A stretch of 64,000 bases of DNA from Jeotgalibacillus sp. ET6 (GCF_029667115.1 NZ_JARUIU010000007.1:62001-126000); one strand, 5' to 3'. Counted from the stretch's first letter, positions 44,915 to 54,834 are shown. Notes: generated from the sequence alone by a model not told the origin. Numbers and translations: made by a program.

Positions 44915-45436
44915 TCATGCTTGATTGATCCATTTCTTCAGCCACTTGGTTGATCTAATCACCAAAATTTTTTCGCTATGTATGGCATAGTTGGTGAAAA
45001 AGTTAACTTTCCCAACATCTTCAAATGACCGGTTCCATTTAAACATCTTCATGAAAATCGTGAATGTAGGTTTGTAATGCGATTTTTCTACCCGAAGCTT
45101 TTGTTTTAGGAATCTTTTAATGATGCGATAGGTTCTTATAGAGTATCTAGTATTAAAATAGATAATGATATCTGCCTCATTAAAACTGCGGTCTACCCAA
45201 TCTTCATTATGTATTCCTTCTACAATCCATTGATCAGTTTGCAGGATGCCGTTTAGATATTCTTCTCTTTCCTGTTCAGTTCTTCTGATATCTCCATTGC
45301 TGCTTCTGATCCAAACCGCATTATCCAATTCGAAATAAGGAATTCTTAACATGGAGGAAAGTTCTTTTGCTAACGTCGTTTTACCGCTTCCTACAGAGCC
45401 GATAATGTGGATTTTATTTAGAGATTGCTGTTTCAT
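44915..45436 (-). CDS. P-loop small-molecule or nucleotide kinase (FlaR/adenylate-kinase-like)
   Basis: A 173-residue P-loop protein: Walker A GSVGSGKTTLAKEL near residue 13, then LRIPYFELDNAVW, WIVEGIHNEDW and ADIIIYFNTRYSIRTYRIIKRFLKQK. This is the pattern of Bacillus proteins annotated as topology-modulation protein FlaR or AAA ATPases, related to shikimate/adenylate kinases. The substrate is unknown. It has a strong GAGGAT ribosome binding site and is transcribed alone, convergent with the ABC operon. Confidence 0.82.
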   Translation of the reverse strand: MKQQSLNKIHIIGSVGSGKTTLAKELSSMLRIPYFELDNAVWIRSSNGDIRRTEQEREEYLNGILQTDQWIVEGIHNEDWVDRSFNEADIIIYFNTRYSIRTYRIIKRFLKQKLRVEKSHYKPTFTIFMKMFKWNRSFEDVGKVNFFTNYAIHSEKILVIRSTKWLKKWINQA

Positions 45437-45612
45437 ATCCTCACCCCGTTTCTTTGCCGTACTGAGTCTCCATTCTAGGAAAGGGGGTGGGTTTCCTTTA
45501 AAATCGTAAAATGTTTTCCTTCATCCAGTAGATTCATTGTTTTCATCATTATTCGTAAGGTATATATAGGTAAAAGGAAGCTTTTTGTATAAGGAAAGGA
45601 GGATTTGTAAGC

Positions 45613-45963
45613 GTGAGACAAGCAATTATAGTATTTGTTGTAGTATTTGCTGCTATTTTGAGCGCTTGTTCATCAGAAGAAACAAATAATGATGCTTTGA
45701 AACAGCAGGAAGGCCTTATTGCGGAGAAAAATGAGGACCACATTTTAGTGATTCCAAATCTCAAAAAAGAAGATATTGATAATAAAAGAAACGAAGAGCT
45801 GGTGATGATGGCCAGCGAAAAAGAGGGTGCCTACTATGAAGTGGAAGCGGAGCAATTGAAAGAGCTGGAGAAGGGCATCCGGGTTCTACTGTATTGGAAT
45901 GGTGAGCAGGAGGATTCAGATCCTCCCATACGTCAGGCTGAAAAAATAGAAACGTTACAGTAA
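45613..45963 (+). CDS. Small DUF3221-like lipoprotein
   Basis: Starts at a GTG 7-8 nt after GAAAGGAGG, giving 116 residues. The lipobox LSAC is at 16-19. The mature part is a small beta domain with EGLIAEKNEDHILVIP near the start and GIRVLLYWNGEQEDSDPP, resembling DUF3221 (YobA-like) proteins of bacilli, which have an OB-like fold. The role is unknown; it is anchored on the outer membrane face. Confidence 0.72.
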   Translation: MRQAIIVFVVVFAAILSACSSEETNNDALKQQEGLIAEKNEDHILVIPNLKKEDIDNKRNEELVMMASEKEGAYYEVEAEQLKELEKGIRVLLYWNGEQEDSDPPIRQAEKIETLQ

Positions 45964-46080
45964 CAGAAATGTTTTGCATAAGAATAGTACATCTCATCCA
46001 GTTCGTTTAACCGCATCTGCCACAGGGTAACTAGCGGGATGTAAGTGTTTATATGTAGTTAAATCAGGGAGGTAAATTTC

Positions 46081-46272
46081 ATGGAAAAATTTAAAGTAAC
46101 GTATCATCTTATCACTGGAGCAGAAGTTGTGGATCATGTGGAGGCCGAAGATAAAACAAGTGCCGTCCTAATGTTTGGTCATGATGAAAATAAATTTGTG
46201 GAAAGTGCGGACGGCAAACTCCACAAGTTTAATTTAAAACATGTGGTAATGGTGACAGTGGATCCAAATTAA
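46081..46272 (+). CDS. Small conserved-looking protein, unknown function
   Basis: A 63-residue soluble protein with an ATG 7 nt after GGGAGG. Its pattern VTYHLITGAEVVDHVEAEDK and HKFNLKHVVMVTVD suggests a small beta-alpha-beta fold. No domain is recognised. The strong ribosome binding site and regular protein-like composition support it as a gene. A hairpin (46283-46320) follows. Confidence 0.6.
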   Translation: MEKFKVTYHLITGAEVVDHVEAEDKTSAVLMFGHDENKFVESADGKLHKFNLKHVVMVTVDPN

Positions 46273-46282
46273 ACAGACAGAT

Positions 46283-46320
46283 GAGAGGCTGGGACGATAG
46301 TGAACTGTCTCAGTCTCTTT
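46283..46320 (+). terminator. Rho-independent terminator
   Basis: GAGAGGCTGGGAC and GTCTCAGTCTCTTT (with mismatch/G-U pairs) form a hairpin ending in a T-run after the 63-residue gene. It belongs to the GCTGGGAC family of gene-end hairpins found elsewhere in the window. Confidence 0.65.
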
Positions 46321-46366
46321 GTATTATCGATCCATTTTATCAATGGTTTTTTGGGAGGGGGATCTG

Positions 46367-47236
46367 ATGAAATATACTGGCGTGTTGTTCGTTATGCTGG
46401 CCGCTGTATTCTGGGGTGTTAGCGGAGTGATTGGTGATATCCTTTTGGATAAAGAATGGAGTCCCCTTGTCATCTCATTTTATCGCGGAGCAATCGGTCT
46501 GCTGCTTTTTCTCGTATGGTTTTTACTCCGTTTTAAGAAAAACTGGATTGTATCTAAAGGTTTGTATATCTGGTCCCTGCTTGCCGGGGTGGGGGTTGCC
46601 GGGAATTTCACTTTTTATTTTTTAAGCATCGAGGCTTCCAGTGTACCGGTTGCCGCTACGTTAATGTATACCGCACCTGTCTTTGTACTGATTACTTCCT
46701 TTTTATTAGGAATGGAGCGCTCTACATGGTTTAAATGGGGCAGTATAGGCGGAGTGCTCCTGGGCATTATCCTTCTTACCGGTGCGTACAACCCCGGTTC
46801 TATTTCAGTAAGTTTTGCAGGAGTTGCAACAGGACTTGCCGCTGGGCTTTCCTATGCTTTATTCATATTCGGATTCAAAAAAGCCTCCTTATACGGTAAG
46901 CCTCCCATTATCTTAACAATCGCATTTTTATCATTCTGCCTAGTACTTTTCATATTTACAGACAATAATCAGGCAGCAGCCGTGCTGACTTCAAATGACA
47001 TTGGCTGGTTTTTATTATTAGGATTGATGGGGGCGGGGCTATCTTTCATTTTTTATGTCATTGGGATACGGCAGACTGCCGCTTCAACTGCTTCAATGGT
47101 GGCCATGATTGAACCGGTTACAGCGTCCTTGCTGGGCGTTTTACTGCTTGGAGATCATTTGGGCATCATTCAAGTTCTTGGAATGGTGGTCATTCTGACA
47201 ACCATTACGTTCTTGAGCGTTAAGCAATCATCATGA
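46367..47236 (+). CDS. EamA/DMT-superfamily transporter
   Basis: The ATG at 46367 follows GGGAGGGGGATCTG, giving 289 residues. There are ten helices in two EamA repeats: first repeat MLAAVFWGVSGVIGDILL to LGIILLTGA; second from SVSFAGVATGLAAGLSYALFIFGFKKA to IEPVTASLLGVLLLGDHLG. Members export amino acids, purines or metabolites; the substrate is not predictable. The preceding DNA carries a terminator, so it probably has its own promoter. A hairpin at about 47302-47330 ends it. Confidence 0.92.
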   Translation: MKYTGVLFVMLAAVFWGVSGVIGDILLDKEWSPLVISFYRGAIGLLLFLVWFLLRFKKNWIVSKGLYIWSLLAGVGVAGNFTFYFLSIEASSVPVAATLMYTAPVFVLITSFLLGMERSTWFKWGSIGGVLLGIILLTGAYNPGSISVSFAGVATGLAAGLSYALFIFGFKKASLYGKPPIILTIAFLSFCLVLFIFTDNNQAAAVLTSNDIGWFLLLGLMGAGLSFIFYVIGIRQTAASTASMVAMIEPVTASLLGVLLLGDHLGIIQVLGMVVILTTITFLSVKQSS

Positions 47237-47264
47237 CCATGTAAAACATTCCATAGTCCCTGCT

Positions 47265-47330
47265 ATAAGCTAAAGCGCGTAGTATAGTGAGCCGTTCAAA
47301 AAGCCTGTGACCCTTTGTCGCAGGTTTTTT
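47265..47330 (+). terminator. Terminator, possibly a decayed repeat fragment
   Basis: CCTGTGAC and GTCGCAGG form an 8-bp stem with one G-U pair around CCTTT, followed by TTTTTT (about 47306-47332). The bases before it (GTAGTATAGTGAGCCGTTCAAAAAG) resemble sequence next to repeat copy A at 21237-21257. Confidence 0.7.
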
Positions 47331-47383
47331 CTATACTGAATAATTGCCATCAATTCTGTTAGTTTCTCTTTAATCCCTAAAAA

Positions 47384-47428
47384 TGACATGATTATGTGTG
47401 AAAGTCGAAGGGATGTAAGCGCTTTTTT
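47384..47428 (+). promoter_or_regulatory. Upstream region of the glycan operon: TGACATGAT motif and cre site
   Basis: TGACATGAT (47384-47392) recurs upstream of two other units of this locus. ATGTAAGCGCTTTTTT (47413-47428) is a cre-like site for CcpA, placed about 46 bp before the first start codon. No convincing sigma-A hexamer pair could be fixed. Confidence 0.6.
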
Positions 47429-47473
47429 GTGATGCTATACTGGCAAAAACATCATGGAAAAGAGGAGTTTTTT

Positions 47474-49804
47474 ATGAAATTCAGCAATGGGAATTGGATG
47501 GACCGGGAAGGCTTTACTTTGCAATATCCGTCACAGCTACATGATACAGCCGTTCACGATGACAAAGCGGTTTTGTATGCCCCGTTTGTTCCTGTCGTAC
47601 ATAGAGGCAATACACTTGACGGCGGAATGATGACAATTGAGCTGTCAGCGCCGGCAGCAGATGTAATTGGTGTGAAAATGATTCATCACAAAGGAAAAAT
47701 GAAGGAATTCCCTTCTTTTGAAATAGCATCCCATGAACCGTCCTTTCACACAGAAGAAACAGATCGCACGTTCATCTTTCAGAGCGGCCGGCTAAAAACG
47801 GAAGTGAACAAATCCGGGGGGTGGTCTGTTCAGTTTAAAGGGGACGATGAGTTTTTAACCGAGACAGGCTCGAGAAATATGAGCTATATCACGAGCGATA
47901 AAAAGCAGGCATTCATGCGCGAACAGCTGTCGTTGGATGTCGGTGAGCTAATTTACGGTCTTGGAGAGCGGTTTGGCCCATTTGTGAAAAATGGACAAAG
48001 CATCGACATTTGGAATGAAGATGGCGGTACAGGCAGTGAGCAGGCCTATAAAAGTATTCCATTTTACATAAGCAGCAAAGGGTACGGAATTTTTGTCAAT
48101 CAGCCGGAGAATGTCTCGTTTGAAGTTGGATCTGAAAAAGTGTCCAATGTACAGTTTTCCGTTAAAGGGGAGTCGCTGGAGTACTATGTGATCTATGGTC
48201 CGACAATGAAAGAAGTGCTGAAAAAATACACCGATTTAACGGGAAAGCCTTCTTTGCCGCCTGCATGGTCGTTCGGATTATGGCTGAGCACGTCCTTTAC
48301 GACCGATTATGATGAAGAAACTGTGAACCAATTCGTAGACGGCATGATTGAACGGGATATTCCACTTGATGTATTTCACTTTGACTGCTTCTGGATGAAA
48401 GAGTTTGAATGGTGCAACTTTGAGTGGGACGACCGTGTATTCCCGGAACCCGCCGCTATGCTGAAACGATTAAAGGAGAAGGGGTTAAAAATCTGCGTCT
48501 GGATTAATCCGTACATAGGACAGAAATCACAGCTGTTTGACGAAGGCCGGAAAAATGACTATTTACTAAAAAGAGAGGACGGCTCGGTCTGGCAATGGGA
48601 TAAATGGCAGGCAGGGCAGGCGATTGTGGATTTTACCAATCCAGATGCATGCAAGTGGTTCGAAGAAAAGCTTGAGGTACTGATGGACATGGGAGTGGAT
48701 TCGTTTAAAACCGATTTTGGAGAGAGGATTCCAACTGATGTCGTATATCATAATGGGGAAGATCCCGAAAAAATGCACAATTATTACACCTATTTATACA
48801 ATGAAACCGTCTTTACTCTTTTAGAACGCAAAAGAGGGAAGGGAGAGGCGGCTCTATTTGCTCGTTCTGCGACTGCAGGTAGCCAGAAATTCCCTGTCCA
48901 CTGGGGAGGAGACTGCTGGTCAAATTACAGGTCAATGGCTGAAACGCTGCGCGGGGGGCTGTCTTTCAGCTTATCCGGGTTCAGCTTCTGGAGTCATGAC
49001 ATTTCAGGCTTTGAACATGGAGCAACGCCTGATCTTTATAAACGCTGGACACAATTTGGCCTGCTGTCTTCACACAGCCGCTATCATGGGAATTCTGAAT
49101 ACAAGGTGCCATGGAAATACGGGGAAGAGGCAGTGGACGTGACCCGGCAGTTTACCAAGCTGAAAAACCGATTGATGCCTTATTTATTTTCTCAGGCTTG
49201 TGAAGCAACTGAAAGCGGTGTGGCCATGATGCGTCCGATGGTGCTGGAATTTCCCGAGGATGATACGTGTCAGTATCTTGACCGCCAGTATATGCTTGGG
49301 GATTCACTTCTTGTGGCGCCGATTTTCAACGATAAAGGAACGGTGCGGTATTATGTTCCAAAAGGAAGCTGGACGAATTTATTAACTGAAGAAAAAATGG
49401 CAGGCGGACGCTGGTATACAGAAGAACACAGCTATATGACTTTGCCGCTTCTAGTAAAAGGATCGTCCCTTTTGATTACAGGAGCTCAGGAACAAACAGC
49501 TGAGTACGATTATCTGCAAGATGTGACCGTACATGTATTTGACCTTCAGGAAGGGGAAACGGCTGCTGCGGATGTCTGGACAAAAGATGGAGAAAAAGCA
49601 GGGTGGGCAAAAGCCTCGCGCAATGGAAGCACCATCACGGTAGAAACAGGAGGCTTGTCAGGCTGTACTCTGCACCTCCATCGTGAAGATATAGACCGGG
49701 CTGACGGCGGTAAGCTGGAAGCTGCAGGAACAGGCAAAATGCTCGTCATGACAGGAGATAAAGCAGTTCTTTCACTAAATGAAAGAAGAGAATCTCATTT
49801 ATGA
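47474..49804 (+). CDS. yicI: GH31 alpha-xylosidase (YicI-type)
   Basis: Starts at the ATG at 47474 (AGAGGAG 6 nt upstream), giving 776 residues, close to YicI (772). It removes alpha-xylose from xyloglucan oligosaccharides or isoprimeverose by a retaining mechanism. The nucleophile Asp is at about residue 414 in SFKTDFGERIP and the acid/base Asp at about 480 in HWGGDCWSN; the N-terminal beta domain and LIYGLGERFGPF are as expected. No signal peptide is present, so it acts in the cytoplasm on imported oligosaccharides. It heads a set of genes with overlapping ends (4 bp with the GH42 gene). Confidence 0.92.
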   Translation: MKFSNGNWMDREGFTLQYPSQLHDTAVHDDKAVLYAPFVPVVHRGNTLDGGMMTIELSAPAADVIGVKMIHHKGKMKEFPSFEIASHEPSFHTEETDRTFIFQSGRLKTEVNKSGGWSVQFKGDDEFLTETGSRNMSYITSDKKQAFMREQLSLDVGELIYGLGERFGPFVKNGQSIDIWNEDGGTGSEQAYKSIPFYISSKGYGIFVNQPENVSFEVGSEKVSNVQFSVKGESLEYYVIYGPTMKEVLKKYTDLTGKPSLPPAWSFGLWLSTSFTTDYDEETVNQFVDGMIERDIPLDVFHFDCFWMKEFEWCNFEWDDRVFPEPAAMLKRLKEKGLKICVWINPYIGQKSQLFDEGRKNDYLLKREDGSVWQWDKWQAGQAIVDFTNPDACKWFEEKLEVLMDMGVDSFKTDFGERIPTDVVYHNGEDPEKMHNYYTYLYNETVFTLLERKRGKGEAALFARSATAGSQKFPVHWGGDCWSNYRSMAETLRGGLSFSLSGFSFWSHDISGFEHGATPDLYKRWTQFGLLSSHSRYHGNSEYKVPWKYGEEAVDVTRQFTKLKNRLMPYLFSQACEATESGVAMMRPMVLEFPEDDTCQYLDRQYMLGDSLLVAPIFNDKGTVRYYVPKGSWTNLLTEEKMAGGRWYTEEHSYMTLPLLVKGSSLLITGAQEQTAEYDYLQDVTVHVFDLQEGETAAADVWTKDGEKAGWAKASRNGSTITVETGGLSGCTLHLHREDIDRADGGKLEAAGTGKMLVMTGDKAVLSLNERRESHL

Positions 49805-51828
49805 TTCATGAAAAAGTAAAAAAGGTGCTCTACGGAGGCGACTACAATCCGGAACAATGGCCAAAAGAGATATGGAAGGAAGATATGAGAATCACAAAGC
49901 TTGCAGAAATGGATATCATGACGGTCAATGTGTTTAGCTGGGCAAAGCTTCAGCCGGATGAAGACACCTACGATTTTTCCACACTTGATCAAGTCATGGA
50001 TCTGCTGGCGGAAGAAAATCGATATGCATGCCTTGCCACCTCTACTGCAGTGCATCCGGCCTGGATGGCTCATCGTTATCCCGATGTTTTGCGGACAGAT
50101 TTTGAGGGGCGGAGAAGGAAATTTGGTCTTCGGCACAATTCCTGTCCGAACAGTCCCTCCTACCGCCGCTTCGCAGGGAGGCTTGTTGAACAGATTGCAA
50201 AGAGGTATCACGACCACCCGGCTCTACTGCTGTGGCATGTATCCAATGAATTTGGAGGAGATTGCTACTGCTGCCAGTGCGAAGAGGGCTTTCGGAACTG
50301 GCTCAAAAACAAATACGGTTCGCTGGATGAAGTGAACAGGGTGTGGAATACCTCATTTTGGGGCCACACATTTTACGACTGGGAGGAAATCGTAGCGCCA
50401 AATAATCTCAGTGAGCATTTGGGTCAATATGATTACACAGCGTTTCAAGGGATTTCACTCGACTACCGCCGCTTTAACTCAGACAGCATGCTTGATTGCT
50501 TTAAGCTTGAGCGGGACATTTTAAAAAAATGGACGCCTGGGATCAACGTAACGACTAACCTGATGGGGACGTATAAACCTCTTGATTATCATAAATGGGC
50601 GAAAGAAATGGATATTGTATCATGGGACAGCTATCCGCAGGCAGGATCTTCCCCGCTTTTAAATTCGATGAGTCATGATGTCATGCGCGGGTTAAAACAG
50701 GGTCAGTCCTTCATGCTGATGGAACAGACACCGAGCGTAACAAACTGGCATCCTTACAATGAACTGAAGCGGCCGGGTGAAATGAGGCTACACAGCTGGC
50801 AGGCGATGGCCCATGGGGCAGATACCGTAATGTTTTTCCAGATTCGGCGGTCGATCGGTGCGTGTGAGAAATTTCATGGAGCGGTTATTGATCATGCGGG
50901 TCATGAACATACCCGCGTTTTTCGCGAATGTGCAGCGCTTGGCAATGAACTGACTGCTCTTGGAGATACGCTTCTTCACGCCACAACTCCTGCCAAAGCC
51001 GCCATCCTGTTTGATTGGGATAATTGGTGGGCGATGGAGCTGTCAAGCGGACCGAGCCGGGACTTAAACTATGTTAATGAAGTATTTAAGTATTACGAAG
51101 CGTTCCAGCGATGCGATGTTCCAGTAGATCTGATTAGTGCAGAGGATGATTTGAGCAGCTACCAAATCGTCGCAGCGCCGGTGCTGTATATGGTGAAGCC
51201 GGGAATGGCCAAGAAACTTGAGGCCTTTACACAAAGCGGCGGGACGTTTATTACCACTTTTTTCAGCGGGATCGTCGATGAACACGACTTAGTCGTAACA
51301 GGTGGATATCCTGGTGAACTTCGCCCCTTGCTTGGCATTTGGGTAGAAGAAATTGATTCCCTGCCTCCTGGTAAAACCAATAAAGTGGTGATGAAGGAAG
51401 ACGGGAGTGAATATGAGGCTTCCATCTTATGCGATTTGCTTCATTTAGAAGGGGCTGAAGCGGTTGCGTCATTCGCCAGTGATTTTTATGAAGGGATGCC
51501 CGCACTGACAAAAAACCGCTTTGGCCAAGGACACGCCTGGTATGTGGCGGCAAGTATGGATCATGAATTTATGGAGCGGATTGTTTCATCGCTGTGCACC
51601 TCTCATGGTCTTAAGCCTCTGCTTGGGTCAAAGGCTCGTGCCGACGTTGAAGTGACGGCGCGTGAAAAAGACGGCGTCACGTTTATATTCCTATTAAATC
51701 ATTCACAGGAGAGCGGGAGAGTTTCATTAGATAAAAGCTACACGAATATACTGGATGGAGAGGAATATGAAGGGGCCATTGATCTTTCTCCATATGGGGT
51801 GGCAGTACTGAAGGAGAGCGGACAATGA
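49801..51828 (+). CDS. GH42 beta-galactosidase
   Basis: A 675-residue enzyme of the YesZ/GanA group. The catalytic acid/base Glu is at about residue 150 in HVSNEFGGDCYC and the nucleophile Glu at about 308 in MLMEQTPS. The N-terminal YGGDYNPEQWPKEIW and HNSCPNSPSYRRF are typical. A Cys cluster (CYCCQC) just after the acid/base matches the GH42 zinc site. There is no signal peptide, so it is cytoplasmic. It overlaps its neighbours by 4 bp on each side. In this context it probably removes beta-galactose from side chains before xylose release. Confidence 0.93.
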   Translation: MIHEKVKKVLYGGDYNPEQWPKEIWKEDMRITKLAEMDIMTVNVFSWAKLQPDEDTYDFSTLDQVMDLLAEENRYACLATSTAVHPAWMAHRYPDVLRTDFEGRRRKFGLRHNSCPNSPSYRRFAGRLVEQIAKRYHDHPALLLWHVSNEFGGDCYCCQCEEGFRNWLKNKYGSLDEVNRVWNTSFWGHTFYDWEEIVAPNNLSEHLGQYDYTAFQGISLDYRRFNSDSMLDCFKLERDILKKWTPGINVTTNLMGTYKPLDYHKWAKEMDIVSWDSYPQAGSSPLLNSMSHDVMRGLKQGQSFMLMEQTPSVTNWHPYNELKRPGEMRLHSWQAMAHGADTVMFFQIRRSIGACEKFHGAVIDHAGHEHTRVFRECAALGNELTALGDTLLHATTPAKAAILFDWDNWWAMELSSGPSRDLNYVNEVFKYYEAFQRCDVPVDLISAEDDLSSYQIVAAPVLYMVKPGMAKKLEAFTQSGGTFITTFFSGIVDEHDLVVTGGYPGELRPLLGIWVEEIDSLPPGKTNKVVMKEDGSEYEASILCDLLHLEGAEAVASFASDFYEGMPALTKNRFGQGHAWYVAASMDHEFMERIVSSLCTSHGLKPLLGSKARADVEVTAREKDGVTFIFLLNHSQESGRVSLDKSYTNILDGEEYEGAIDLSPYGVAVLKESGQ

Positions 51829-54164
51829 GCGGCAGAACCCTGCAAGTGCCAAGACACGGTACGCACAGTCTTACTCCTGCCTTAACCTGGCAATTCGGTC
51901 ACATGACAGGCAATGGTGAAATGGGTGTGATTCAGTATGGGCCGCCCGAAAAAGAGCGGATCGTCTTAAGCCATGCAGAGCTGTTTATGCCGCTTGGCTC
52001 TCCAGGCTCTATTCCGGACATGGCACCTTATTTGGAGGAAGTACGGAGAATCAGCCGATCAGAAGGATACAGGGCTGGGCATGATTACTTTATCCGAAAA
52101 GGGGAGGAACTGGGTCATACGATTGTTTCAACCGACCCTTTTCATCCGGCATTAACACTTGTGATTGAACAGGAGGAGGCAAGTGGAGCAAGAGGCTATA
52201 GCCGCTCGGTTAATTATGCAACCGGCGAAATCATCTCCTGCTGTGAGACGTTTACGCATCAATTATTTGCCTCCCGTCCGGATGGCTGCGTCATGCTGCG
52301 AATTTCATCCGGCAGTGCGCGTCAAAATGTACGTCTGTCAATTGAAGAAGCAGGCCATCCAGGGGTAAAAGCAGATGTCCAATTCAAGGGGGAAACCTGG
52401 AGCGGAATCCACTCCTATACACACGGTGGCGGCTACCGAAGCAAAATTGAAGCAAATCATAATGGTGAAGCAAGATTTGCAGAAGATTGTTTAATCATAA
52501 ACGGTGCGACAACGATTGAATTGAAAATGAAAGTGGCTCCTGAGATCGGGAATGACTTCTTATTCTCAAGTGGCAGCTATGCAGAATGCTTTGAACGTCA
52601 CAAGAGAAAACATGAAGCGCTGTTTTACAAGGCCTCATTGGATTTAAACGGTGGAGAGAGAAGAAGTTGGACAGGTGAGGCATTGCTAAAAGAAATCAAA
52701 GAAACGGGTGTACTGCACCCCGCACTGATTGAAAAATGCTACGACGCAGGACGTTATATGTTCTTATGCAGTGCAGGCAGCCGCCCGCCTAATCTGCAAG
52801 GAATCTGGACAGGAGCCTTTGATCCGCCGTGGTCCTCGGATTATACCATGGACACGAATTTGCAGCTGGCGATGGCATCCGTTTTCAGTGCAAACATGCT
52901 GCACGGAATGGAACCTTATACGCGCCTGCTGGAATCCTATATGGATGATTTCCGTTATAATGCCAGAAGGATGTTTGGCTGCAGGGGAATTTTATCGGGT
53001 GTTTGTGCTTCTTCGAGCGGACGTCACACTCATTGGGGCGATTCAAGCTGGGGAGACCGGGAGTGCGATACGTTTTTTGGTGCATTTTGGACGTGCGGCG
53101 CAGGGTGGCTGGCTCATTGGCTTTTTGATTACTATCAATACACTGGAGACCTCGAATATTTACGTGATCATGCCCTTCCTTTTATGAAAGAAGCAGCACT
53201 GTTTTATGAGGATTTTTTAATAGAAGAACACGGCAAACTGCTTTTTTTGCCGTCTTATTCAGCGGAAAATGGGATTGCTGCCAACAGTACGATGGACATT
53301 GCCGTGGTTAGAGAGCTTCTAACAAATTTGATTAGGGCAAATCGCCTTCTTGAAACAGGAGAAGAAGACATTCCACGCTGGCAGAAGATGCTGGAGAAGC
53401 TGCCTTCTTATGAATTGACTGAGGATGGCGCCTTAAAGGAGTGGGCTGTAGACGACCACGAAGAAAATGATAATCACCGCCACTTTTCACACTTGTATCC
53501 GCTGTTTCAAAGCTATGAATTTACCCCGGAAAAAACCCCGGTTTTATGGAAAGCGGCAGAAAAAGCTTATCAAAATAAGCTGAAGCATTGGCTCTTTAAT
53601 CCGGATACAGATACATCGTCTCATGGCCGGATGCATGCTGCTCTTTGTGCAGCGAGGCTGGGAGACGGTAAAACCATTGCGGATATAATGAAAATGATGC
53701 TTTCAGGAGGTGCAGTGTATCCAAGCTTTATGACTGCACATTTTGAACATCATGATGTTTTTAATGTAGATGCAAATGGGGCTTTTCCGGAGCTGATTCA
53801 ACATACGGCACTCTTTTCATTGCCAGGCAGGATTGAACTGCTTCCGGCACTGCCGGTTGAAATGAGCGAAGGCATCTTAAAAGGCATGCTGTGCCGCGGC
53901 GGGCTGACAGTGATTCGGTTTAACTGGAATGTACCAGCGGGCATTATGCAGCTGATCATCAAATCAAGAATAAAGCAGGAAGTTGTCTTCTATACCCGGC
54001 AACCCGGATGGTCACTAAACGAAGAGGAAGGAATGGAGTGGATGCAACCCTTGCCGGCAGAAGAACCGATTCAACTTGAATGGAGGAGATCGTATGCAAA
54101 TGGGCGGAATGCTTGGAAGTGTGCACCGGAGTACGAGCTGGATCACAAAGGGAGCAAGTCTTAA
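51825..54164 (+). CDS. GH95 alpha-L-fucosidase (or alpha-L-galactosidase)
   Basis: A 779-residue inverting enzyme. The N-terminal beta domain begins RHGTHSLTPALTWQFG with GNGEMGVIQYG. The (alpha/alpha)6 catalytic part shows SRPPNLQGIWTG, WSSDYTMDTNLQLAMASV, LPSYSAENG with the catalytic Glu, and HRHFSHLYPLFQ; the C-terminal domain includes SLPGRIELLPALP. GH95 enzymes release alpha-1,2-linked L-fucose (or L-galactose) from glycans such as fucosylated xyloglucan. No signal peptide is present. It overlaps GH42 by 4 bp and the YesL-like gene by 71 bp. Confidence 0.92.
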   Translation: MSGRTLQVPRHGTHSLTPALTWQFGHMTGNGEMGVIQYGPPEKERIVLSHAELFMPLGSPGSIPDMAPYLEEVRRISRSEGYRAGHDYFIRKGEELGHTIVSTDPFHPALTLVIEQEEASGARGYSRSVNYATGEIISCCETFTHQLFASRPDGCVMLRISSGSARQNVRLSIEEAGHPGVKADVQFKGETWSGIHSYTHGGGYRSKIEANHNGEARFAEDCLIINGATTIELKMKVAPEIGNDFLFSSGSYAECFERHKRKHEALFYKASLDLNGGERRSWTGEALLKEIKETGVLHPALIEKCYDAGRYMFLCSAGSRPPNLQGIWTGAFDPPWSSDYTMDTNLQLAMASVFSANMLHGMEPYTRLLESYMDDFRYNARRMFGCRGILSGVCASSSGRHTHWGDSSWGDRECDTFFGAFWTCGAGWLAHWLFDYYQYTGDLEYLRDHALPFMKEAALFYEDFLIEEHGKLLFLPSYSAENGIAANSTMDIAVVRELLTNLIRANRLLETGEEDIPRWQKMLEKLPSYELTEDGALKEWAVDDHEENDNHRHFSHLYPLFQSYEFTPEKTPVLWKAAEKAYQNKLKHWLFNPDTDTSSHGRMHAALCAARLGDGKTIADIMKMMLSGGAVYPSFMTAHFEHHDVFNVDANGAFPELIQHTALFSLPGRIELLPALPVEMSEGILKGMLCRGGLTVIRFNWNVPAGIMQLIIKSRIKQEVVFYTRQPGWSLNEEEGMEWMQPLPAEEPIQLEWRRSYANGRNAWKCAPEYELDHKGSKS

Positions 54165-54834
54165 CTTTCTGTGGTTTTTATGCAACGCTCCGCTTTTCTT
54201 TATACTGGCGGATTATTGGGCAAACGGCGGAGAGCTGGCTTTAGGGCTGGGTGTACCTATTGCCCTTGTGCCGTTGCTGTTTTTTCCATCCACAGCCGCC
54301 TTGTTTGCGATTGTGCGGAAGTGGGTGTTGAAGGAAGAGGAGACAGTGTTGGCTTTTTTTCGATATTTTAAAAACAATTTCATTCAAAGCCTGATCGGGG
54401 GAGTATTTTTTACGATCGTCTGGACCGGATGGCTTGTACAGGCCGGATCGCTTCCTCAGTTGGTTATCGTCATTATCAGCAGCTGGCTGCTCGCATGGAT
54501 GTTCTTTTTCTTTGCGTTTCAAGTACATTTTTCCGTAAATGTACTGCACACAATTAAAAATGCAGTAATTATGACTGCTATGAGACCGCTCTCTATCGTC
54601 ATGATTGCTGCAATGGCGGGGACGCTCTTTTACATCTCTTCTATCTACACCTTCTTACTGCCATTTTGTTCAGCAGTTGTTCTTGCTTATATTGCGTTTA
54701 GTCTCTTTTACCGCTTTTATCAAGTAAGACTGACTCAGCAAACGGGATATTTAAAGATGAAGAATATGGAAAGTACCGGGCATACCCGTCCTATATCAAG
54801 TCTCGATACGGCCATGTCAAAAGCAAGTGAGTAG
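54094..54834 (+). CDS. YesL-like (DUF624) membrane protein
   Basis: The ATG at 54094 follows TGGAGGAGATCGT, all inside the 3' end of the GH95 gene, so the two overlap by 71 bp. The 246-residue protein has about five to six helices (from LNFLWFLCNAPLFFILADYW to VVLAYIAFSLFYRFY) and the DUF624 hallmark of an N-terminal LNFLWFL. YesL-like genes are regularly found in Bacillus glycan-uptake loci with YesMN-like and Lpl-type genes; the biochemical role is unknown. Confidence 0.85.
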   Translation: MQMGGMLGSVHRSTSWITKGASLNFLWFLCNAPLFFILADYWANGGELALGLGVPIALVPLLFFPSTAALFAIVRKWVLKEEETVLAFFRYFKNNFIQSLIGGVFFTIVWTGWLVQAGSLPQLVIVIISSWLLAWMFFFFAFQVHFSVNVLHTIKNAVIMTAMRPLSIVMIAAMAGTLFYISSIYTFLLPFCSAVVLAYIAFSLFYRFYQVRLTQQTGYLKMKNMESTGHTRPISSLDTAMSKASE

